Source: Desulfobacteraceae bacterium (GTDB lineage Bacteria; Desulfobacterota; Desulfobacteria; Desulfobacterales; Desulfosarcinaceae). From it: a DNA stretch of 6,120 nt. Below the pieces are notes generated by a model that was not told where the DNA came from, ran no database searches, and saw only the letters and a list, made by a program, of their open reading frames with translations. The translations under genes and the position numbers were made by a program. Where the stretch lies: the NCBI GenBank assembly GCA_027031325.1, contig JALVRI010000189.1, positions 1 to 6,120 of the forward strand, read 5' to 3'. Positions 1 through 5,452 of this stretch are shown here, in pieces. Numbering within the stretch: position 1 is the first letter of the stretch; the number at the start of each line of letters is the position of its first letter.

Positions 1-462
1 CTCTTCCAGGGAACCGCCCGGAACGTCGTTTTCGATCTGCCGGCCGATGACCTGACGGATGGTCTGGTCAGCCCGGCTTTTGTCGGCGGCCAGGGTCTTG
101 TTGATTACCCCGATCACACGGTTGAGAGCGTCGAAAACTGTATTCAGGGCCTGGGCCAGGCGCTGTGAAAGCCGGCCGGTATCCATGCTGGTGGTGTCCA
201 CCTGGCGGCCCAGCAGGAGGGTGCAAATGCGTTCCAGGACCTGGTTGTCGGAATCTTGTAGGCTGGAACCGCTCCCGGCGGATTGAAGCAGGTGCTTTTC
301 CACCTGGCCCAGGATCCGGAGCCTTTCTTCAAGGGGCAGCTCACCCAGCCGGCGGCGAAGCAGCTCCTCGACCGCCTTTTCGGCATCGTGGGGCGCTCCA
401 CGATAGACTTCCTTTATTGATGCTGCCAGTTGATCGGCACCAGGCACTTGGGTGGAGTTCAT
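1..462 (-). CDS. Helical protein of unknown function, C-terminal part beyond the window
   Basis: I do not recognise this gene. It starts at the ATG at 462 and stays open for 154 codons to the left edge, so the protein is cut off. The visible part is soluble, has no signal peptide or membrane segment, and reads as a chain of amphipathic helices: a charged stretch at about residues 25-58 rich in Glu, Arg and Leu, a Ser/Gly-rich linker near 61-68, then a helical region from about 95 to 145 with regularly spaced Leu, Val and Ile. It has no cysteine cluster; a single Cys lies near residue 80. The start is chosen because its ATG overlaps the TGA of the preceding 705-residue gene in an ATGA arrangement, a strong sign of translational coupling and of a shared job. 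No ribosome binding site was needed to choose the start. The gene is real by frame and codon use; its function is open. Confidence 0.75.
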   Translation of the reverse strand, partial: MNSTQVPGADQLAASIKEVYRGAPHDAEKAVEELLRRRLGELPLEERLRILGQVEKHLLQSAGSGSSLQDSDNQVLERICTLLLGRQVDTTSMDTGRLSQRLAQALNTVFDALNRVIGVINKTLAADKSRADQTIRQVIGRQIENDVPGGSLEE

Positions 463-2576
463 TTTTCGTCCGTTTTGCGGTTGTTACTTTCCCCCGGTTT
501 GAGTACCAGGGTGGCTTCCAGGTCGTCCTGGTCACCTTCAGGCGACCGGGAAGGATGAGATTCAACCTGACCGGCCCGCTTTTCCGGTTCCGGTCCGGCC
601 TTTTTGTTCAGCACGACGGTTTTTTCCAATTCGGATTCTGGCTTGTCCTGCTCCAAGGCGCCTTGTCCCTGAACCACCGTCTTTTCCAGCTCAATCTCCG
701 GCTCGGCGGTTAATTGAGAAGGCCGCGGCCCGGTTTTCAAAATCACTGTTTCGGCAAGCTCATCTGGTTCTTGCCGGCCGGGTTCGCTGCCGAGGACGAC
801 GGTCTTTTCCAGTTCGGCTTCAGGCGCCAAGGGCGGGGTTTTTTCCGGGGCGACGGTCGTGTCCGGCTCACCGCCCGGCGCTGGTCCGGCTTGCCCGGTT
901 CCGGCCCGGCTCAAAACTATGGTTTCCTGCCAATCACCGTCCTGGTCCGGCTCGGTGGTTGCCCAGCGCCGCCTTATATCGGCCACCAGGGAAGCCAGAA
1001 TCCGGTTTTCTTCCCTGCCGGCCTCTTGCGGTGCGGGGTGCGCTTCGGTTTCTTTGGTGCCGGGCAGAAGCCGGATCCGGGTTTGACCCCTCAGGTCAGC
1101 AAGGCGGGCCATGAACTGCCGGATTTCAAACCCTTCTTCTTGGCCCATCCCGGCTTTCAAAAGGTCCAACCCCAGCTCCAGGGCCTCAGACCAGATCCGC
1201 CGCCCAGGCCGGTCGGGTTCCACCTCCCGGGGCTGCCAGAAGATCCGGCCGGGACTGAAGACCGGGTTCCACCCGGCCATCCGTTCAGGGTCGAAGACCT
1301 GCGGGCTACGGCCGGCGCCGGCTGCAACCTCTTCCAGGGCGGTCATGATTTCTTCAGCGCCCTGGCCGCTGTTTGCCAGCAGGACGTAGAACCAGGCACC
1401 GGCCATGAACTGGCGCCTGTAGGCTTTAGCCAGGTTTTCCTCGAGGCCGTGGCCGACCGGTTTGCCGACCAGGTCCACCAGGGCCGTTTCGAATTGCCAT
1501 AAAAGGGGCAGCCCGCTGGCCAAGGGCGCAAGTCTTATCCAGAAGCTTTGAATCGACCAGGGGCTTAGACCGGTATTTATAATATTTCCGGCCGCTTCAA
1601 CCTGTTGAACAAGGTCGGCCAGCAGGCACAGCTTGAGATGGAGGATTTCCAGCCAGCGCTGATCCGGCCGGCTATAAAGAAACATCCGCCGCTCTTGAAC
1701 CAGGGGCTTGATGGCCTCTATCCGGTTTTGGCGTCCGGGCCAGGTCATTTGGGCGGTATCCAGGCTGCCGCCTCCCAGCAAGGGGAGAAAGTCTTCCAGG
1801 TTGAGCTGAAGATCTCTGAAAGCCAGGACATGGAATGGATAAAACGAAAAGGGGACCAGGTTTTCGGCGGCCTTTCCTCCAGGGCCGTGACATTCTGAAG
1901 CCCTGTCGCAACCGTGGCAAGGCAGATCCCGGCCGGTATCTTTTTTCACCAGGACCTGCCAGGAATCCGTAAGGGCCTTGCAGTCCAGCACGTGTTCAGG
2001 TTCGTTTCCGGCAAGCTGCCTGGAGTAGAAAATTCCCGGTGTTTGTCCCCCGCCGCAGTCAGGGCAGTACATGAAACGCCGCAGCGATTCGGAATATGGA
2101 GGTAGTCCTGCCTTTTTCAGTATTTCGTCATCGGTGCACAAGCCAAGTGGTTTTCCGCAGGCAGGGCAAGGCGGATGGAAAAAGGTCTGCTTTTGACGGC
2201 AGTAAAACAGGGCCTCGAAAGGCTCGAAGCTGCCTTCGGCTCCCGCCAGATCGACCATCCGGCCCGGGTTGGCGGGCCGGAGGTGGAACTTGCGGCATTC
2301 CTGCCACAGGTTGTCCACCTGGACATTGGTGAGCCGCTTCATTCCATCGGCCGCTTCGGTGTAGGAGTCTTTCTGGATCAGGAGGGCCAGTTGGCCGAAC
2401 TCGGTCTGACCGCAGGTCAAGGCCGCGTCAACCAGGTGGGCCAGGGGACCGGCGGCCGGGGTGGCGGCAAAAGGAAACGAGCCGGCCCGCGGGACCGGGG
2501 CCAGGGTCAGCCGGAATCCTGTCTGATCAAGATCGAGCAGCGGTAGCAGCGATGAGCGCTTATTATCCTGGTTCAC
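459..2576 (-). CDS. Cysteine-cluster protein with repeated threonine-motif tail, unknown family
   Basis: I do not recognise this 705-residue protein; no signal peptide or obvious membrane helix is seen. N-terminal part: three cysteine clusters that look like zinc or metal sites, C137-P-A-C140 with C147, C171-P-D-C174, and C220-H-G-C223 with C229-H230. The middle (about 240-500) is Leu- and Trp-rich and probably helical. The tail from about 540 is low-complexity, rich in Glu, Pro, Lys and Gly and probably disordered. It holds six copies of a short motif around T552, T592, T610, T633, T653 and T689, typically E-L-E-K-T-V-V-L. Thr followed by Leu at +3 resembles FHA-binding phosphothreonine sites, so a role as kinase substrate or scaffold is inferred. 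The start is GTG at 2576, with GGAAG 8 bases upstream; the next in-frame Met is residue 80. The stop overlaps the next gene by 4 bp. A promoter lies upstream at 2699-2727. Confidence 0.85.
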   Translation of the reverse strand: MNQDNKRSSLLPLLDLDQTGFRLTLAPVPRAGSFPFAATPAAGPLAHLVDAALTCGQTEFGQLALLIQKDSYTEAADGMKRLTNVQVDNLWQECRKFHLRPANPGRMVDLAGAEGSFEPFEALFYCRQKQTFFHPPCPACGKPLGLCTDDEILKKAGLPPYSESLRRFMYCPDCGGGQTPGIFYSRQLAGNEPEHVLDCKALTDSWQVLVKKDTGRDLPCHGCDRASECHGPGGKAAENLVPFSFYPFHVLAFRDLQLNLEDFLPLLGGGSLDTAQMTWPGRQNRIEAIKPLVQERRMFLYSRPDQRWLEILHLKLCLLADLVQQVEAAGNIINTGLSPWSIQSFWIRLAPLASGLPLLWQFETALVDLVGKPVGHGLEENLAKAYRRQFMAGAWFYVLLANSGQGAEEIMTALEEVAAGAGRSPQVFDPERMAGWNPVFSPGRIFWQPREVEPDRPGRRIWSEALELGLDLLKAGMGQEEGFEIRQFMARLADLRGQTRIRLLPGTKETEAHPAPQEAGREENRILASLVADIRRRWATTEPDQDGDWQETIVLSRAGTGQAGPAPGGEPDTTVAPEKTPPLAPEAELEKTVVLGSEPGRQEPDELAETVILKTGPRPSQLTAEPEIELEKTVVQGQGALEQDKPESELEKTVVLNKKAGPEPEKRAGQVESHPSRSPEGDQDDLEATLVLKPGESNNRKTDEK
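501..932 (-). repeat. Six-copy threonine motif repeat inside the 705-residue protein
   Basis: Six short peptide repeats are encoded at 932-909 (WQETIVLS), 815-792 (ELEKTVVL), 761-738 (ELAETVIL), 692-669 (ELEKTVVQ), 632-609 (ELEKTVVL) and 524-501 (DLEATLVL). Each is separated by 17 to 32 variable residues rich in Pro, Gly, Glu and Gln. Three copies share the core E-L-E-K-T-V-V. Their DNA is similar but not identical (ACC GTC GTC, ACG GTG GTT and so on), so the conservation is at protein level and is not simply a fresh DNA duplication. The acidic residue before Thr and the hydrophobic residue at +3 are kept, which suggests a docking or phosphorylation motif. Functional reading is inference. Confidence 0.8.
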
Positions 2577-2650
2577 GGTGCAATCTTCCGACTCTTTCCG
2601 GACAAATTCCGGTTTTCAGCATGATCAGGACCATTGCCAGGCTGTGCCAG

Positions 2651-2677
2651 GCGCCAAGCGGCCGGCCCCTTTGGCGC
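2651..2677. repeat. 7 bp inverted repeat in the leader of the 705-residue gene
   Basis: GCGCCAA at 2651-2657 is the exact reverse complement of TTGGCGC at 2671-2677, with a 13-base GC-rich loop that contains GCCGGC. In the minus-strand transcript it would form a hairpin in the untranslated leader about 75 nt before the GTG start. On the plus strand it is followed by a run of five T, terminator-like, but no plus-strand gene ends here. A structural role in the leader is possible but unproven. Confidence 0.35.
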
Positions 2678-2698
2678 AAACTTTTTGCTAACCTCTGA

Positions 2699-2727
2699 AA
2701 ACTATCCTAAAATCGTTTACGGGTCAA
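2699..2727 (-). promoter_or_regulatory. Probable sigma-70 promoter for the 705-residue gene
   Basis: Reading the minus strand, TTGACC (2727-2722) is a 5/6 match to the -35 box. A 17-base spacer then leads to TAGTTT (2704-2699), a weaker -10 box. The surrounding 60 bases are clearly more AT-rich than the rest of the window, as expected for a promoter. It would give a leader of roughly 115 nt before the GTG at 2576, enough to contain the hairpin at 2651-2677. It also implies that the 705-residue gene is transcribed separately from cbiK, although read-through from cbiK cannot be excluded because no clear terminator follows cbiK. Confidence 0.45.
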
Positions 2728-2805
2728 GAAAAGCTAACAGTAAGGTTGAATCGGCTCGGGCCGGCAACGGCTTTTGCGGCTCCGGGCAAGGGTCCGTTTG
2801 TGGTT

Positions 2806-3582
2806 TCAGGTGGCCGGGTGGGGAATGGAATCCATGGCCTGACGGACGTGGTCGCAAAAGATCTCGACGACGGACGGGTTTTGACCCAGGCCGCGGTGGA
2901 CGAGATTGACTTCCAGCCCCGCTTTTTGGAAAGCGCTTTTCCATGAATCCCCGCCTTCCAGCAGGTCCTGGCGGAAGTGAACCCCGGCCACCAGCATGAA
3001 GGGAACCAGGAGCACCTTGGTCGCTCCGCTTTCAAGAACCTGGGAGATGGTCTCCTGCCTGTCGGGCAGGCCTTCCAGGATTCCGACGTGAAAATGGCCG
3101 CCCGCCTGCCGGCGGATGATTGTTTCAAAGGCCGGGTAGGTTGTCCAGGCCGGGTGGTCGGTTCCGTGGCCCACCAGGACCACGGCTGAACCAGGGCTGA
3201 CGTCAAGGTCCCGGGCAAGGGCGCGGGCCAGCCTGAGATGGTCCTGGTAGCTTGTCAGCAGGGGCAGTCCCAGGCTGGTTCTGATGGAAAGGCTGCCGGT
3301 ATCGTTTACCAGGCGGTAGAATTCGTGGCCGCAGATCAGGTGGAGGGACTGGACGACGGCCCACTTGTGTCCCTGCCGGTAAAGCTTTTCCAGGGCCTGG
3401 AAGGGATCGGGGGCTTGGCCCTTGTCCCGCAAGACAAGCCGGTTGCGGACCATCCGGGAAGAATAGGCCAGTTCGACGGGATGGCCCGGAAAGGCTTTTG
3501 CAACCTCTTCCCTGATCCGGGTGTAAGTTTCAACGGCTGCCGTGGTGGTTCCGAAAGCCGTCAGGACGATGGGTATTTTCAT
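2806..3582 (-). CDS. cbiK: Sirohydrochlorin cobaltochelatase, CbiK type
   Basis: Inserts Co2+ into sirohydrochlorin (the precorrin-2 oxidised form) at the entry to the anaerobic cobalamin pathway; homologues may also take iron. The 258-residue length matches the CbiK family (about 260). The N terminus M-K-I-P-I-V-L-T-A-F-G-T is the typical first strand, followed by A-Y-S-S-R-M at 39-44. The metal-binding and catalytic histidines are expected at H139, in V-G-H-G-T-D-H-P, and H202, in A-G-V-H-F-R-Q-D-L. Two extra histidines, H81 and H86, lie in S-L-H-L-I-C-G-H-E. The protein has no signal peptide, so it is the cytoplasmic form, unlike the exported heme-binding paralogue known in Desulfovibrio. 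The start at 3582 is set by the family N terminus, because the ribosome site is poor: GAGG directly abuts the ATG. No other cob/cbi gene is visible nearby. A 220 bp structured gap lies upstream and no clear terminator downstream. Confidence 0.92.
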   Translation of the reverse strand: MKIPIVLTAFGTTTAAVETYTRIREEVAKAFPGHPVELAYSSRMVRNRLVLRDKGQAPDPFQALEKLYRQGHKWAVVQSLHLICGHEFYRLVNDTGSLSIRTSLGLPLLTSYQDHLRLARALARDLDVSPGSAVVLVGHGTDHPAWTTYPAFETIIRRQAGGHFHVGILEGLPDRQETISQVLESGATKVLLVPFMLVAGVHFRQDLLEGGDSWKSAFQKAGLEVNLVHRGLGQNPSVVEIFCDHVRQAMDSIPHPAT

Positions 3583-3660
3583 CCTCGTTTGCCTGTGCCG
3601 GATGGTTGCTGTTTGTCCCGGAAAATCGCAAGCTCATGGCAAACCACAGGTGCGGGCAAA

Positions 3661-3722
3661 AGTCAACCCGGCAACCGGCTTGGGCGGGTGCTGCCGGGTT
3701 GGTGGATGCGGCACGGCAGCAC
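3661..3722 (-). promoter_or_regulatory. Two mutually exclusive hairpins upstream of cbiK
   Basis: Two perfect inverted repeats overlap. Arm 3688-3696 (GTGCTGCCG) pairs with 3714-3722 across a 17-base loop. Arm 3664-3673 (CAACCCGGCA) pairs with 3692-3701 across an 18-base loop. They share 3692-3696, so only one can form at a time in a minus-strand RNA. The later stem is followed there by ACTTTTG, a weak U tract. This could be an attenuator for cbiK, or a terminator for the zinc-ribbon gene upstream. A TTGACT -35-like box (3666-3661) overlaps the last arm; if it is a real promoter, the hairpins lie upstream of transcription and might be protein-binding sites instead. The -10 at the right distance (TTTGCC) is poor. 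No cobalamin riboswitch signature is seen. Confidence 0.35.
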
Positions 3723-3743
3723 GTCTTGAGAGCCGGCCGCTGC

Positions 3744-3764
3744 CCACCGGGTTGGTTTCGGTGG
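3744..3764. repeat. 6 bp inverted repeat and a copy of a 10 bp direct repeat upstream of cbiK
   Basis: CCACCG (3744-3749) and CGGTGG (3759-3764) are perfect reverse complements around a 9-base loop. The element contains CCGGGTTGGT (3747-3756), a copy of the same ten bases at 3694-3703, 53 bp away. In the minus-strand RNA either copy could pair with the CCGGGTTG-type arm at 3673-3664, adding a third possible partner to the alternative hairpins. In GC-rich DNA short repeats like this can be chance. Confidence 0.3.
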
Positions 3765-3802
3765 TTGAGCTTGCCGGGCCGAAGGCGGAAATACCGTATC
3801 GG

Positions 3803-4168
3803 TTACCATGGCCGCCAGATTATGCTCTGACCGTGTTTCTGGGCGCGGGCCTTTTCCATGTGGCGCAGGGCGGCCAGCTCGCGCTGCAGGTCGCTTTCGG
3901 TAAGTTCTGAGCCAAGCCGGGCCTGCAGGGCCGCTGCTTCGATCCCCCCGCTTTGCTCCAGGATTGCCAGGATCTCGGACTGGATGGGGGTGAGTTGTCC
4001 CTTTCGGCCGGAATGTTTTTCAAAGGTCTTGGCACTATGGACCGCCCAGGGATCGCAGGTGCGTACCGGAGAAAGGGCGTCCAGGTAACAGTCTTCGCAA
4101 AGGGTTTGGCCCAGGTGTTCCCGGGCCTCGCTTTCGTTTATGGACTGGTTACAACGTTCACAGCGCAT
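3803..4168 (-). CDS. Zinc-ribbon / winged-helix small protein, function unknown
   Basis: A 121-residue cytoplasmic protein. The N terminus holds a CxxC-x17-CxxC zinc finger of treble-clef or LIM-like type: C3, C6, C24 and C27. A further Cys at 38 lies in R-T-C-D-P-W-A-V-H-S-A-K. Residues about 58-121 look like a winged-helix domain: L-T-P-I-Q-S-E-I-L-A-I-L as helix 1, a second helix near 78-85, a helix at 90-106, and a basic end finishing in W-R-P-W. This combination suggests a nucleic-acid-binding or protein-docking regulator; similar small proteins seem common in sulfate-reducing Desulfobacterota (from memory). The start at 4168 is preferred over the in-frame ATG at 4186 because a strong AGGAGG lies about 7 bases upstream of it and because the zinc finger then begins at once. 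It follows htpX by 72 bp without a clear terminator, so the two probably share a transcript. Confidence 0.8.
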   Translation of the reverse strand: MRCERCNQSINESEAREHLGQTLCEDCYLDALSPVRTCDPWAVHSAKTFEKHSGRKGQLTPIQSEILAILEQSGGIEAAALQARLGSELTESDLQRELAALRHMEKARAQKHGQSIIWRPW

Positions 4169-4240
4169 GCTCGGCCCTCCTTTCAAGGTCTCTTTCGGGG
4201 GCAGGACGATATCCTGACTGACGTTCCTGCTGCCCGGGTT

Positions 4241-5152
4241 CTAGTCCGAGAGGCTGTCCCAGAAGTTGCGGGCCTGGTCGGCGGCGGAAACCCCCTCTGT
4301 CCGGCCCGGCCCGCTCCGGCGGCCGCGCAGCCGGGCGATTCGCTCTTCAAGGGGCGGATGGGTGGAAAAAAGGCTTGCCAGGCTGCGTCCGGAAAGGGGC
4401 GCCACGATGAAAAGGTGGGAGGTGGCCGGGTTGGTCTTGAGCGGCAGGCGGCCGGAATAGGCCCCCAGTTTTTCCAGGGCCCTCGCCAGGCTTTCGCCTT
4501 CGCCCATGAAGCTTGCTCCGGTGGCATCCGCCAGGTATTCCCGGGAACGGGAAACCGCCATCTGGATGATCATGGCCGCGATGGGGGCGATAATGGACAT
4601 GGCGATAAGCCCCAAGATACCCCCGCCTTCTTCATCGTCCCGCATCCCGCCGAAAATGGCCGACCAGCGGGCCAGGTTGGCCAGGATCATTATCGCTCCT
4701 GCCATGGTGGCGGCAATGGAACCTATGAGAATGTCGTGGTTTTTGACATGGGCCAGCTCGTGGGCCAGCACTCCCATGATCTCCCGCCGCTCCATGAGCC
4801 TCAAAAGTCCTTCGGTGACCGCCACTGCCGCGTGGTCGGGATTGCGTCCGGTGGCAAAGGCGTTGGGCGCCTGCTCGGGGATGATGTAAAGCTTGGGCAT
4901 GGGAAGCCCGGCCCGTTGGCTCAGTTCGGCCACCATGGACCAGAGTTCCGGGGCTTGATGCCGGTCAACCCGGCGGGCGCCATACATCCTGAGCACAATT
5001 TTGTCAGAGTACCAGTAGCTGAAAAAATTTATGGCCGCCGCCAGTAAAAAAGCGACCAGCATGCCTGTCCGGCCGCCTACCAGGCGGCCGATAAGGATTA
5101 ACAGGGCCGTCATTCCGGCCAGCAAAAATGCGGTTTTTATCCGGTTTCCCAT
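4241..5152 (-). CDS. htpX: Membrane zinc metalloprotease HtpX (M48 family)
   Basis: An inner-membrane zinc endoprotease that helps remove misfolded membrane proteins, working alongside FtsH in bacteria where this has been studied. At 303 residues it has normal family length. Two hydrophobic segments at about 6-24 and 30-48 form the N-terminal membrane hairpin. The active site H-E-L-A-H lies at 131-135 (zinc ligands H131 and H135, catalytic E132), and the third ligand is expected at E205 in S-R-E-Y-L-A-D. Between them are two more hydrophobic stretches (about 143-163 and 179-200) split by an acidic Gly-rich loop, D-D-E-E-G-G-G. The motif N-A-F-A-T-G (97-102) is typical of the family, as is T-H-P-P-L-E-E-R-I near 264-272. 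The start ATG at 5152 has AGGAGGT 11 bases upstream. A promoter lies at 5198-5225. No heat-shock sigma-32 site was recognised. Confidence 0.96.
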   Translation of the reverse strand: MGNRIKTAFLLAGMTALLILIGRLVGGRTGMLVAFLLAAAINFFSYWYSDKIVLRMYGARRVDRHQAPELWSMVAELSQRAGLPMPKLYIIPEQAPNAFATGRNPDHAAVAVTEGLLRLMERREIMGVLAHELAHVKNHDILIGSIAATMAGAIMILANLARWSAIFGGMRDDEEGGGILGLIAMSIIAPIAAMIIQMAVSRSREYLADATGASFMGEGESLARALEKLGAYSGRLPLKTNPATSHLFIVAPLSGRSLASLFSTHPPLEERIARLRGRRSGPGRTEGVSAADQARNFWDSLSD

Positions 5153-5197
5153 TCGGGCCGCTTACCTCCTGTTTTGATGACTGTATCTTGCCAGAAA

Positions 5198-5225
5198 AAT
5201 ATAATCCCTGTCTGGCCGTTGACAA
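5198..5225 (-). promoter_or_regulatory. Probable sigma-70 promoter for htpX
   Basis: On the minus strand TTGTCA (5225-5220), a 5/6 match to the -35 box, is followed after 16 bases by TATATT (5203-5198), a 5/6 match to the -10 box. Transcription would begin near 5190, leaving a leader of about 38 nt that contains the AGGAGGT ribosome site of htpX. The zinc-ribbon gene behind htpX has no equally good promoter of its own, which supports one transcript for both. Confidence 0.6.
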
Positions 5226-5294
5226 GTGGATCGGGTTTTCCGGAAGGCCTGGCGGCGCTTTCCACCGGCCCTTGGAACTTACCGGTTTCCGGGA

Positions 5295-5342
5295 CCCTTG
5301 CCGGGGGATGCCATCGGCCCCGGCGCCAAGGCGCGGCAAGGG
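5295..5342. repeat. 9 bp inverted repeat between the divergent htpX and S1 promoters
   Basis: CCCTTGCCG (5295-5303) and CGGCAAGGG (5334-5342) are perfect reverse complements with a 30-base GC-rich interval that contains GGCGCC. It lies upstream of both divergent promoters, so it is not in either predicted transcript. It could be an operator seen by a dimeric regulator, a structured small RNA, or chance. The rest of the 300 bp divergent region (5153-5452) shows no gene that I can support beyond the two promoters and this repeat. Confidence 0.3.
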
Positions 5343-5379
5343 GGAGCCTTTTGGGTTCGTCCGGGCCGGAAAGATTTAC

Positions 5380-5408
5380 TTGACAATTTCTCATAATCTT
5401 CCCACTAA
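5380..5408 (+). promoter_or_regulatory. Likely promoter for the S1-domain gene
   Basis: A perfect -35 hexamer TTGACA lies at 5380-5385 in an AT-rich stretch. The -10 is less clear: at a 17-base spacing the hexamer is CACTAA (5403-5408), a poor match, while the better-looking CATAAT at 5392-5397 is too close to this -35 and has no good -35 of its own. The location, 45 to 70 bp before the start codon, fits the S1 gene. The exact start of transcription cannot be called. Confidence 0.4.
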
Positions 5409-5439
5409 GGATTGGATCCGGGTTGAATTTCTGCATTTC

Positions 5440-5445
5440 AAGGAG
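5440..5445 (+). promoter_or_regulatory. Ribosome binding site of the S1-domain gene
   Basis: AAGGAG lies 7 bases before the ATG at 5453. It decides the start: an ATG at 5493 is in another frame, and the upstream region has no comparable site. Confidence 0.8.
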
Positions 5446-5452
5446 TTTTTAG

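Noticed and set aside
165..1502. Two plus-strand open frames opposite the 705-residue gene
   Set aside because: Their Phe/Gly/Arg/Pro-rich translation is the mirror of the Glu/Lys/Pro-rich tail; no ribosome site or domain supports them.
2651..2690. Rho-independent terminator on the plus strand (hairpin plus five T)
   Set aside because: No plus-strand gene ends nearby, and the stem is only 7 bp with AAAC between it and the T run.
3625..3645. Sigma-54 promoter (TTTGCCATGAGCTTGC on the minus strand)
   Set aside because: The -12 TTGC is present, but the required GG at -24 is missing at the right distance.
3583..3802. Cobalamin riboswitch upstream of cbiK
   Set aside because: The conserved boxes (such as GCCACTG and the CCGCAACTG-type core) were not found on the minus strand, although hairpins are present.
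4169..4186. Upstream ATG at 4186 as the start of the zinc-ribbon protein
   Set aside because: It would put the strong AGGAGG ribosome site inside the coding region and add six residues before the zinc finger; the start at 4168 fits better.
3953..5047. Plus-strand open frame of 364 codons
   Set aside because: It lies opposite htpX, whose family motifs are unmistakable; composition is Gly/His/Arg-rich with no recognisable domain, as expected of an antisense shadow in GC-rich DNA.
5351..5370. tRNA T-arm-like GGTTCG in the divergent region
   Set aside because: No matching complementary arm, anticodon loop or acceptor stem could be built around it.
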